From the NCBI RefSeq assembly GCF_035083965.1, contig NC_089724.1:33484722-33548721 (forward strand): DNA of 64,000 bases, read 5' to 3'. Origin of the DNA: Branchiostoma lanceolatum. Its lineage: Eukaryota; Chordata; Leptocardii; Amphioxiformes; Branchiostomatidae. Within the stretch, counting starts at the first letter, position 1. Every line of letters begins with the position of its first letter. Of this stretch, positions 33,101 to 43,900 are shown piece by piece. Made by a program: the position numbers and the translations under genes. The notes under the pieces were generated by a model. It was not told the origin of the DNA. It searched no databases and saw nothing but the letters and a program-made list of their open reading frames with translations.

Positions 33101-36100
33101 ACAATAAGTAACAGCATTCAATATCATAGACGCAAGAGACGGGGGGGCGACATAGGCTATCTGGCACCTACAACCCACTACTGCAGTCTATTTTTTGCCG
33201 ATTAGCCGGATTTTGCGATCATGGGCATTGGCTTTGGGTATATGGGGTTCGATAAACAATGCCATTACTAGTAATAGGAAACAGTTTGGGATTTCCCAAT
33301 CCTTTGCATTTGGCCTTTTTTGTGACAAAGTGTATTGCAATTAACTGGTTTCTACTGTACTAGCAAGAACATTTTCATTAATTTGGAGCCCTAAAATTGT
33401 ATACATTTATTTTTTTTGTACATACCTGTGTGGGGGTGATATGGGAGATGTCTTCTGACGCTAAGGCCTTTAGTAGAGTTGTCTTGCCGGCATTGTCAAG
33501 TCCGAGGAGAAGGATTTTCAGCTCCTTCTCAGGATTGCTCTTCAGCTTACGCAGAAGGGCAAGGAGACCCTGGGAACAAGAACAAAATTCAGTAAAAATA
33601 TGTATGTCATAGGCTAAGGGTATTTTGGTAAAGGTAGCACCATAGCATTTTTGAAGTTGTAGGAAAATGGTGCAACTACTGCAGCAGCAGAAAACAGTGG
33701 ACAGTACTACTAGGAAAATGGTATTGGAAGGCGGAGCCCATCCCTCTCCTTCTACCTCCCCAACTGAAGTCAGGTACCCATTTTTACACCAGGATGGGGT
33801 GAGGAAAGTTGTGTGAAGTGCCTTTCCCATTGGCTAAACATTGACGATGTGATAGGGGTGTGTAGTTTAAAACAGTACCCTTCAATCTTCAATGATGACA
33901 GAAAAATGAATAGACAATCAACAGAATGTTTATTTAGACTTGTGGTGGCATTGAATAGCTGACAAGCAGATGCAAGATCGAGAAGTACCAGGTTTGATTC
34001 CCAATGTTCCTGGCTAGACATTGTGTCCTTGGGAAAAGCATATAATTATAATATAACAGGACTTTTCCAATCCAGCCAGCCGAGCCAGGTATAAAAATGG
34101 GTATTTCATACCAGTTGGGAGGTATACTAGTAAAAGGCAGTGGAAAGAGAGGATTGGGCTCTACCTGCTTCCGTGCCCTAGACACAGTGGATAACAACCC
34201 ACTACCCCTACATTGGCCTCAAAAGAGCCATGACTTTAAGACTACCTTTACCTCTTTTTTAAATTTTGACTTCAGGAATCTTATGCAGAGACCCCATGCT
34301 TTTGAGAGGATCTCAAAATGGTGCCGATTTCAATGACCATACAATGTTTTCAGTGCTAAATAAGTACCTGTGTGGTAGGAATAACATGTTTTTAGAAATA
34401 AAACAACAGTAATGGTACATTTATGTTCCGGTATTTTGGACCTGTATCTAAAAGTTTTCATGGTACACGGTGGTGCAGTGGCAAGGTGTTTGGCCCCAGA
34501 ACCCATAGATACAGGGTTTGAATCCGGGGTTCCCTGATTTGTCCCGCTGATGTTGTGCCCTTGGGAAAGGCACTTTACACAACTTTCCCCACTTTACTCA
34601 GGTGAAAATGAGTACCTAGCTTTGGTTAGGGACGTCCCTCGGATAGGACGTTAAATGGAGGTCCCGTGTTTGCGGAGAGCCACACCTCGAGCATGTTAAA
34701 GAACCCAACACACTTTTCAAAAAGAGTAGGGGGTCCTTTCCGATGTGTGTGGATCATGTAAATCTGTCCGGATATGCAGCTTGTTCTCTTCAGTACAAAC
34801 CTGGTGTGTTATGCCTTGATGCGGTTTACCGGGTATGCAATACAAACAATACAAACAAACAAACAAAAACACAGCACTATGCAACATGTACAGTATCGGG
34901 ACACATCCCTATCATGTGACACCAGTGGACAAAAAGTCCAATACTTATTTTTGATGCAACTTAAGTAACAAATCCTTCTAATCTTTTTTGGCTTAGTGAA
35001 ACAAGTACAAATACAAACAAAGAGTCAATCCAAGTAAATCCTGAAAATTCATTCATTTTCATAGGGACATAATTTTGCTGTTAGAGAGAAAAGGTTTTCG
35101 TGGTGTATTAAGTTTGCATTTTGAACAATAATCTACCTCTATTATAGTAGTATCATATATACCGTAAATGCAGAAATGTTTGCGTTGATTTCATGTTTGC
35201 GGTTTTCGCGGTGACCGTTTCACCGCAAACTTAAAGCTACCGCAAACATTTTTGTCCAATACTGTAGCAGCATGTGACTATAGCGCTGCCGCAAACTTAA
35301 AACCACTGCGAACATTCTGACTCCAGTTTAAATGCATTTACAGTATTGAAGAAGCCTTAGGAAAAGTGATGTATGCTGTCATGGGGAATTTAACAAGGCA
35401 CAAAAGTGGATGACAATTACACGGTGCCTCCCTGAACAATCAGTAACCATGGTTACTGCAAAAACAAGATCAAAAACAAATCCTTGCACCTGTCAAACAG
35501 GTTTTTCAGATGGACACCTGACAAAGAGAGATTTTTCACCTGTGTCCCCAGGGAATACTGGTGTGTCAAAGTGTAAATTTTGAAACGTTTATAACAGTTC
35601 TCTTTTTCTGTTTTTTTTCGTGCATTTTTTACCTCTCCGATGCAAATTTATGACATTGCAAATATGCATTTCCAATGTATTCCTATTGTAAATATTTCAA
35701 CTACGAAGTTAAAACACAGCGAAAACCTCCTTTCCGCTTCTACTGTGAAATCAAGTCCCTGCGAAAATAAGTGAATTTACAGTAATCTCTGAGAGGATGT
35801 TGCACATATTTATGATTTGTAGAAACAATCTCAAAGCAGATATTGGGTAGAAGATCATAACATTTTCTTCACTTCTCTTCACTGATTAGATTGACAGGTG
35901 TCATAGCAGCTAAGGAATCAGAAACGTTACAATCTTCTACCCAACATCTGCTTGGAGACACTTTGTACTGTACAAATCATAGTGAGATGATTGTGAGTTT
36001 ATGAATCATATATCATTATTGATATGCTTTGCCAAGAAAATGAAGACCAAGCATCGGAGCTTGGGTGTTTCTTTGCATTCTTGGGAGAAACTACTTTGAT

Positions 36101-36339
36101 TTTGAAGCCCCGGTTTTGAAGCAAAAGCCGGGAACGCGAGGCAGAAGCATGCACCAAGAAAATTACCGACAGAAACCCTAGAAAATATAACAGGTGATAG
36201 CGGATTTCTTTCAAAACTACGCCATTTGGGAAGCTACCATGCTGGCACTGATGATTCAAAACCTATTTCACGTCCCAAAAACGTGTGTTTACCCCCTAGA
36301 ATCGCAAAATATTCGAGAAAACACAGGAAAACTTACCAT
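30197..36339 (-). CDS. ARL3: ADP-ribosylation factor-like protein 3 (small GTPase)
   Basis: Seven exons on the minus strand, 5' to 3': 36339-36337 (ATG only, then GTAAGT), 33569-33426, 33084-33024, 32354-32299, 31325-31275, 30816-30634, 30238-30197 (540 nt, 179 residues). It starts [12 protein letters not shown] and has all GTPase motifs: P-loop GLDNAGKT (24-31), switch I T48, WDIGGQ (66-71), NKQD (126-129), CSA (157-159). The LLALLRK start and [16 protein letters not shown] text identify ARL3 rather than ARL2. In the family, ARL3-GTP, loaded by ARL13B, releases lipidated cargo from UNC119 and PDE6D in cilia; RP2 is its GAP. The gene is complete but a few residues shorter than the human protein: IRRTWQ replaces IRDRVWQ before the G5 motif, and the C-terminus is 2 residues shorter. 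It lies head to head with SFXN2. Confidence 0.96.
31673..31999. mobile_element. MITE-like element with AGAGATTGCAATC inverted ends
   Basis: AGAGATTGCAATC at 31673 and GATTGCAATCTCT ending at 31999 are exact reverse complements, and inner TTCTGCCATTA pairs with the AGAATGGCAGA region. It lies in ARL3 intron 4. Confidence 0.75.
32070..32170 (+). repeat. Degenerate GATAACG / GTAACGCAAC short tandem repeat
   Basis: GATAACG and GTAACGCAA units recur at 6-12 bp spacing in ARL3 intron 4, next to the MITE. GCGTTATCGCGTTATTC at 32198 is the reverse of the same theme, so a hairpin is possible. Confidence 0.6.
33950..34225 (+). repeat. SINE-like dispersed repeat
   Basis: GTACCAGGTTTGATTCCCAATG near the left is a tRNA B-box-like string. 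CCCTAGACACAGTGGATAACAACC on the right is the reverse complement of text at 5045-5075. A shorter minus-orientation relative lies at 33740-33830 (CTTCTACCTCCCCAACTGAAGTCAGGTACCC). Both are in ARL3 intron 1. Confidence 0.55.
34468..34865 (+). repeat. tRNA-derived SINE, ~395 bp, plus orientation
   Basis: The head GGTGGTGCAGTGGCAAGGTG is an A-box-like string and GGGTTTGAATCCGGGG about 40 bp later a B-box-like string. The body runs through AAGAACCCAACACACTTTTC and ends in an ACAAACAAACAAAC tail. A second copy in the opposite orientation is at 42531-42920. It lies in ARL3 intron 1. Confidence 0.75.
35160..35345. mobile_element. MITE-like element with TACCGTAAATGCAG / ATGCATTTACAGTA ends
   Basis: Inverted ends flank several GTTTGCGGT/ACCGCAAAC pairs, so the element folds back on itself. 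It lies in ARL3 intron 1. A possible fragment of the same family ends at about 35785 (GTGAATTTACAGTAAT). Confidence 0.65.
35829..35958. mobile_element. MITE-like element with TCTCCAAGCAGA-type ends
   Basis: TCTCAAAGCAGATATTGGGTAGAAGAT pairs with ATCTTCTACCCAACATCTGCTTGGAGA. The same TCTCCAAGCAGA end is found at 45721-45884 and 58601-58748. Confidence 0.8.
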
Positions 36340-36384
36340 TTTTTTCACGATCTAAGCGCTTCTTCCAAGCGGTAATGTTACTAT

Positions 36385-36397
36385 GCCAATGACGTCA
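36385..36397. promoter_or_regulatory. CCAAT box and palindromic CRE (TGACGTCA) upstream of ARL3
   Basis: GCCAATGACGTCAC contains CCAAT and an exact TGACGTCA 50 bases upstream of the ARL3 start codon (minus strand). This fits the proximal promoter, but no transcript start can be seen. Confidence 0.5.
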
Positions 36398-37029
36398 CAT
36401 CGCAAGGGATGATGGGATATAAACCTCACGCAAATATCGAACTTTGAACTTTAAACTTTACTCACTTTGCAAACTGTTGCTAAAATATGAATATGTTTAG
36501 CTAAAAGTAGAAAAAATTATTCTGAAGCAAAATGTAATAAAGCATCGGAATATATGATGATAAAACTATTTAAATCAAAGATAACAAACACTTTTCTCCC
36601 AGAATGCAGCTCGCAAAAGTTTGAACTTTCCGACCTTTGACCTACTTAGACTAGAGACGTGGCGCGTAGCCGGATTCTGTTTTGAAATTAAAATCACGCA
36701 TTTTAAAGAGATTCCAAGACAAATTGAGGTATGTTTTCTTGCACCTGTGCGTAGGAGCGAATTTTAAAGTATAATCGTCTTAGTTTGCGGAGTGTTTGCT
36801 TAGAAATATGTATTTGAGCAGTATTTTGTTGTTGTAAAGTGTTTTCTGGGTGACTCGAAAGACTATAACTAGTTCTAGCCGGTTTTTGTTTTGGTTCGTG
36901 CGTATATTTTTCGTGCAATAACTTTTGGTAGCCATATATGTATCGCCATCGATGTGGTCCGTAGCAAAATGACATCCTTCTTCTTCTTCTTCTTGCCTTT
37001 AATGCCCACGGTCTTGATGACGACCATTC

Positions 37030-37157
37030 TGGCATGTTGGGAAAGTCGTGTAAAGTGCCTTTCCTCTAAAGGGTACAAGATCGGTGACACGGCAGGATTC
37101 GAACCCGGGACCCCTTGGTTCTGAGCGGAACACGCTGCCGTTGCGTCACACGACCCC
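37030..37157 (-). repeat. tRNA-derived SINE head, minus orientation
   Basis: AAGTCGTGTAAAGTGCCTTTCC...GGATTCGAACCCGGGACCCC...GCTGCCGTTGCGTCACACGACC is the reverse of a tRNA-like head (GGTTCGAATCC B-box). It lies between ARL3 and SFXN2. It is a SINE part, not a tRNA gene, because no cloverleaf with a proper acceptor stem is evident. Confidence 0.6.
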
Positions 37158-37539
37158 ACTTATATACTTCCTTAGAATGAAGATGACCGAATCAGCTTTT
37201 AACTTGTCTGTATGTCACCCTGTAGTATTAAACCCTAAAGGCCCTAGCTGTCAAATTTAAAGTATAAACACTTTGTACAGTTGATTGACCAGTCCCACAG
37301 CTCAGCCCCGCCCACATTTGATAAAATCATCTCACCCCATGGGAATAAAGTTACAGAATGTTTTTGTCGACCAGTGTGTCTCTATGACTATCGCTGTTTT
37401 TGTTTGCATCTGGGGTATTCAAGGACTGTTAAGGCAAAAATGATGTTAGCAGCAAATTAGATTTCTAGTCAGTATCTAACTATTAGCAGATCATATTAAC
37501 TAATCCTTTGCATTCCACCTGTTTTTTATCCGCCACTAC

Positions 37540-37553
37540 GTTACCATAGTAAC
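37540..37553. promoter_or_regulatory. X-box (RFX site) in the ARL3-SFXN2 intergenic region
   Basis: GTTACCATAGTAAC fits the RFX X-box consensus RYYNYY-AT-RRNRAC at every position. RFX factors drive ciliary genes, and ARL3 is one. It lies 1.2 kb upstream of the ARL3 ATG and 0.4 kb upstream of the SFXN2 ATG, so its use is inferred. Confidence 0.4.
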
Positions 37554-37934
37554 ACAACTTTACACATGTTAACGCTGTTGTCAAGCATTCTCGGTGCAGA
37601 TCCATCTCTGATTGTCTAATCTGAGTTTATTGATAGCTGTCCTTTTCCAGATTATTTCTAAACGAGGGCCTACATGCCCTTTTTTGTATGGTGTAATTCA
37701 GCCTTTTTCGTCTTCGTAATCCGTAGGCAGTCGCTCAAAATCAACGTAATTCGTAATCAGTACATGAGCCGTAATTAGATATGCCAAAAATAGTTACTCA
37801 AGCAACTGGATACATTTTTGAAACAGACATTTCAAATCATTCATTCATTCATTCATTCATCCATTCATTATTTTCTATCTGTGATTTATATCAAAGCAAA
37901 TTTGTCACTTGCTGTTTTTGATCCAGATTTAACC

Positions 37935-40900
37935 ATGGCTGCGAGTTCAGAGATCCCCAAAATTGACTTGGACCAGCCCAGATGGGACCAGTCCACCTTC
38001 CTGGGCAGGCTGAAGCACTTTGCCAACCTCACAGACATGAGGACTGTGTTGAGCAGTGATGCCAAGTTAAACGAAGCCAAAGATCTGGTCACAAAATATA
38101 GGTAAAGTAGTCACTGTATAAGGGGTGTCCCTGTGGTGTAGTGGTCTGCGCTTCTGTTACTAGCCACATCTGGTTCAAATTACTTGGACCAGAAGGCCCG
38201 GGTTCAAGCCCCAGGCCTAGGTAGGACACTTCTGAACAAGAGGCACATTGAGTTGTACCAATGACTTTATAAAAATGGTACATACTTCTGAAATTAACTT
38301 TCTGCCAGTGGACTAGCCCCTGCTGCAGTGATTGCACCACAGTGTGGCCCAGGGCTATGAAACGGATATGGGCACCGCCCTATACACCTTATGGTGTGGG
38401 AGGATTTGAACTTTAACTAACTGTATTAAATTAGAAAAGCACCATGTAAAGTTACTGTTCTTCAATCATGACATGGTGTCTAGGACGTTGCATATCTCTG
38501 TTTCAGTAGCCCTTTGGCCACACAGCAACACCAATTACAATCAATAACTAATTGTTATAATAATCGTGAATATACATGGTATTCAATCAATATTGTTATT
38601 GGTGCCCTAAGCGATTTCAGGGGGTAAAACTTGAAATATTCTGGGGAAAACAATTCTGTTTGGTGAGCTTGAAATTTACATTTACTTCCCTATATTAGCA
38701 CATCACTGCATCACTATTTCATACTTTGGGTGTTTAAAAATAGCACAGAAGCAAGCCACAAAAGGAGTATTTTATTTATTGGGTCCCCCCAAATATCAAT
38801 CCAGCCGTAACCGTTTTCTGTCAAAATTTTCGGTAACTTCCGGCCGCGTGACGTCACAATGCCCAAGCACATTGAGCCATGACCATGTGATTATTTCTTC
38901 GGAAGCGTTCAGGACTTATCGGTCAGAATCGTGCATGTTCGGAAGATTTGAAATGATGGCTGGCCTCCAAGTGCTCAGAATTTCAATGAGTTCCCACCAC
39001 ACAACGACATCACATTTTTGCTCCATGATGGTCGATATGCAATGGGATAGTGTTTTTTAAACTTACTAAGGATAGAAATCAGAAAAAAATTGATTTCGAA
39101 TATATGACTTTCAGCGCCCTAATATTGCTTAGGTTGCCTTTAAGGACATGAAAATGTTAGTATTTATGAAGCCCTGTAAGCTTTAAAATACATCTGATGT
39201 TGAAATGTCTTAAGGAGGTACCATTACATTTTAAAAGTTTTTTTTTTTAATACTTCTGCGCAACAGACTAGGTGCTGCACCACCTGGCACAACAGAGGAG
39301 CAGCTGTGGTATGCCAAGAAGCTGTACGACTCCGCCTTCCACCCGGACTCGGGCGAGCTGCAGAACATGATTGGTCGGATGTCCTTCCAGGTGCCAGGTG
39401 GCATGCTGATCACGGGATTCATGATGCAATTCTACAGGTCAGTTGAGGTCATGTGTTGTTGTTGTTGTTGGTCATCTTAGCTTGTGCCAAGTCACACATA
39501 CATGTAGGGCAGCAAGTTTCCTTGCTGTTTCAGAAGCAGAGTATACATGTATGTTTACTTGGAGGGGTGCTTAAGTCCTTCCTCTTTAACATGCTTGAGG
39601 CACTTCTTCGAACACGGGACCCCCATTTCACGTCCCTTCCAAAAGATGGGTGCAACCCCAATCAAGGTTTCTTTAGCCAGGAAACGGGGTCTTCCAGTAG
39701 AGAGGTAACAACTAGTCGGAACCCAGAGCTCAACTGTGAGGCTGCTACTTACCAGTTGAGCTCTCCGGAAAGGGTCTTAATCCAGCACTTGACAGGGAGC
39801 GATTGTATACCACAAGTTTGAGTCATGTGACACTTGGTTGAAAAGATATGAGATTTTTATTTCACCCAACAGGACTAGTGAAGTATTGTTTTATGGCATA
39901 AAGATTGTCTGTCTTCATGTGTCTGTCTGTTTTTCTGAAATGCCCAATAATATACTCAATGCAGGTATGGCCTTACATCCCCAGTGATGATAATTTTTCT
40001 GGGGGACTGGAAGGGTTACTTAGCAGTATGGGTAAGGGGGTGAAGTCTGCTACATGTATCTCTCATTCACCCCGACCAATCGATCGCTTTGAAACTCAGA
40101 TTCGAATCAGCCAAGATGTTTTCAGATTGACAATTTTGGCACTTTGGAATTTATTTGATAGAAGCTGACCGCGATTTAATGTTTAAAGAAAACTAGTAGA
40201 ATTTTTTTTTTTAACGTTAAATTGCGGTCAGCTTCTATCAATTTTAAAGTGCCAAAATTTGTCAATCTGAAAACATCTTTTAAAAGCTAACACCTTTCAG
40301 GATCACACTGGCGAGTTTGTTTAAGTCAGTCAGATTAAATCGTTAAGGCAAGTTAAAAAGCCATTTGTCGGGTCATGGCTGATTCCAATCTGAGTTTCAA
40401 ATAATCGATTGATCAGGGTGTCATTGCCTTGTTTTGAAAACTGCTCCCGAAATTCCAACCATTGATTTGTTGTGTATCAATATTTATGTTTTGTTTGTTT
40501 ATTTCAGGACAATACCAGCAGTAGTATTCTGGCAGTGGATTAACCAGTCCTTCAATGCTCTGGTCAACTATACCAACAGGAATGCAGCATCAGCAATAAC
40601 AACCAAGTAAGTGAAATAACAGAACTTAAACAGAAACACTCTTTGCATGAAGCTTCTCTCACATAATTGAAGCTAGTACAGGATAATTTCTAATGCTTAT
40701 TTGATATTGGAATGTGGAAGTGTTAGATGCACGAAACTTAAGGTCTCATTCATGAGTTTTTTCGCCCCATAGGCTTACATGTTATAATACATGTTTTACT
40801 ATTGGGCGCGTTCATAATGAAGCTATAGGAAATGCACCAATGTTATTCATTTTATATTGGGAACATTTACCCTATCATGTAAAAAAATTGCCAACAGTTT

Positions 40901-43900
40901 CACTATCTACATTCTTTTTATAGCAATAAATTACAAACTACACTTAGCCACACACCCATTAAAAGGCACTTTCCAGCTGAAGAGCGCACAATCGCATCAC
41001 CTACAATGTTGGGATGTGCACGTCTGGCCTCGCGCGCGGCTGCCAAACTTTGCCTGTTAATTTCTTCAGTTACAAACAAGCTTTCATCAGTTTGACGCTT
41101 GATATCAGCTGGACTAGCTAAAAGGGAATTTCCCACCGATATACACACACAGTCATGCAGCCATTCATTTTTTGGGGTACAGATTCTTTTAGGGTACCCA
41201 CTCGGAGTAATACAGGAATGAGACCTTAAGGATATTTGGTTTTTACCTATTTTCATGTTGTTTTTGCTCAGACAGATCGGTACAGCGTATGTTTCAGCAA
41301 CCACAGTGGCTGTAGCAGTGTCGGTGGGCCTGAACTCTCTCACATCGGTAAGCCTCCTACTAAAGTATGTACTGAGTCTACAATATATGTTGTATTTAGG
41401 AAAGCAAGAACATTCAGTAACAGCTGCAGTATAGTATTTTTGGCGACTCCTCAGAGGCGAGCTTAATGGTATAGTATCGTGTGCAAGTACAAATGTAGGT
41501 CATCCAGGCAGCTGGGGTCAAAGTCCAAAGCAGGAGGTTACATTCCAGCCCTTTGGGGCAAAGTCCACGACAGGAAGTTACATTCCAACCTGTTGCTAGT
41601 GTTGGAAATTCCTGACAGACAGACAGGCACACTTACAAAAACACACATACCACAACAGAACAATACATGCTGCCATAGACATCTTTTCTTTGGATATCCA
41701 GTATGAACAATACCAATTTACAGTGCCATAGACATATTACATTAACACATCACCCACAACAACAACCGTCGCCATGGCAATGTCTGTTGTTCCATTGCCA
41801 ATCTTATAGACAACAGAACACAGTGCTGTCTGTTCACTTTTTCTGCTTGCAAAAGTTCATGACTGTAAGTTTCTGACGCTGAATGGATGAAAAGTCAGGA
41901 ACAAATTTCTATTTTTATAAATCATTTAAAAGGAACCCAATAGATGATCATAGTACAAAATTGATTTCTCTTAAATTCTAGCAGTTATCAGAATGTTATA
42001 GACTGATTACGATATGAAATATATAATATGCAAATAGAATAAAACAAAACATTGAACTTGTTGGACCTTTCAAATGTTTGTTTAAGCTCATTGATATGCA
42101 TATGTGATCCCTCTGATTGGCTATGATTTTTATTGACTGCAGAAAGCCCCACAGTTGATGCGGCGTTGGGTGCCTTTTGCTGCAGTTGCTGCAGGAAACT
42201 TCGCCAATATACCCCTCATGAGACAAAGGTACTACTAACAATTATAAGATCAAAAAATTGTTTTGGTCTTGCAGTGAGATTTGATTAACCCTACTAAGTA
42301 TTCAGATTTAGAAATGTACTTTGCAAAGCTATGTCATTTAATGGTTGATGTGGGCTATAAAAAGTAAAATGTGTGGAATTTGTATAGCGAATTTTGGCTA
42401 AGACTTAACATTTGATTATTATTTATCACTTGTTTAAAGAAAGCTTGGATGTGAAAAATATAGAGTTATGTATACAATGACTTTTGTAGATTTATGATTT
42501 ATCTTAGACTATGTATATAAATCATGATTTGTTTTTTTGTTTGTTTGTTTGTTTGTATTGCATACCCGGTAAACCGCATCAAGGCGTAACACACCAGGTT
42601 TGTACTGAAGAGTACAAGCTGCATATCCGGACAGATTTATATGATCCACACACACCGGGAAGGAGCCCTATTCTTTTCGATAAGTGTGTTGGGTTCTTTA
42701 ACGTGCTTGAGGTGTGGGTCTCCTCAAACACGGGACCTCCATTTAACGTCCTAACCAAAGCCAGGTACTCATTTTCACCTGACGTGAGTAAAGTGGGGAA
42801 AGTCGTGTAAAGTGCCTTTTCCAAGGGCACAATGTCAACGGGACAAATCAGGGAACCCAGGATTCGAACACGGTATCTCTGGGTTCTGGGGCCAAACACC
42901 CTGCCACTACGCCACCGCGACGCCACTACGATTTGCTACTAACGTTGATTGGATGTTTTGATTCCCAATGTTTATTAATGTCCCCAGTATATAGATTTTG
43001 CTATTCTGATAGACTTTTTAAAAACTATATACTAGTAACCTATTGCTGTCTTTTTCTTTTCTAACAGGGAACTCATGAATGGCATTGTAGTAACTGATGG
43101 CAATGGAAATGAACTGGGAAAGTCCAAGGTAAGAGTTGTAGTGCTTCTCAATACGAAATTGAAATAAACTGAAACTGTTTTTCAAAAGATACTTTGATTA
43201 TTAACTGTTACAAACATATTTTATGAAATAAGGCTGAAGATGTACCTTAGATGAAATGTTGCATGTGTGTGTGTGTATTTCACCATAGTTACATCATTTG
43301 TGAGTCATTGATTATTAATAGTATTTAAATCATTGCTTAGAAAATTGTTACACTAACTCACAATACTTTTGTGGGTCATTTTCAAATTACTTTCTTTTAC
43401 TCTGTTACTTCAGAAAGCAGCAACAAAGGGAATTTTCCAAGTGTTTGTGTCCAGAGTGTCCATGGCTGCACCTGGCATGTGTGAGTACCATCTTTTTTAC
43501 TAATTTGTACATTAAAATGATACAGAAGTCGTATTCATTACTCATCCAGGAACAAAGTCTTTGTGGTGACTTCAAAATATAAGAAATATTATGTGTCACC
43601 TCATACATTTATCATACTTTATATATTTTACTCTACAAGTAAAAAGGTTTTTTGGCTAGTATTTTCCCCTCACAAATTATAAAATCATATTATTTTCATT
43701 TGTATTAAGTTCTCAGTATCTCCAATGTAAAGCTTTAGGTTTGTTCTTTCCAAAAATAGTACACCGAATAATCATGGATTTTATCTCAACATGAGATTGA
43801 AGGAATGTACATGTAGCAGAAGTTTAAAAATGTTGCTTGACAACCTTCTTCTGTTATGGTATGAATTAAGTCATTCTTGATTAGTAAAGGAAGGAATAAG

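Noticed and set aside
33378-33830. Full 150-codon minus-strand frame as an ARL3 exon
   Set aside because: Only 33569-33426 matches ARL3, bounded by a CAG acceptor and a GTATGT donor; the rest is intron and SINE sequence.
34468-34545. tRNA gene
   Set aside because: A-box and B-box-like strings are present, but there is no convincing acceptor stem or anticodon arm and the sequence continues into a SINE body repeated at 42531-42920.
35448-35465. X-box at GTAACCATGGTTAC
   Set aside because: A clean palindrome, but the third base and the right half-site do not fit the RFX consensus.
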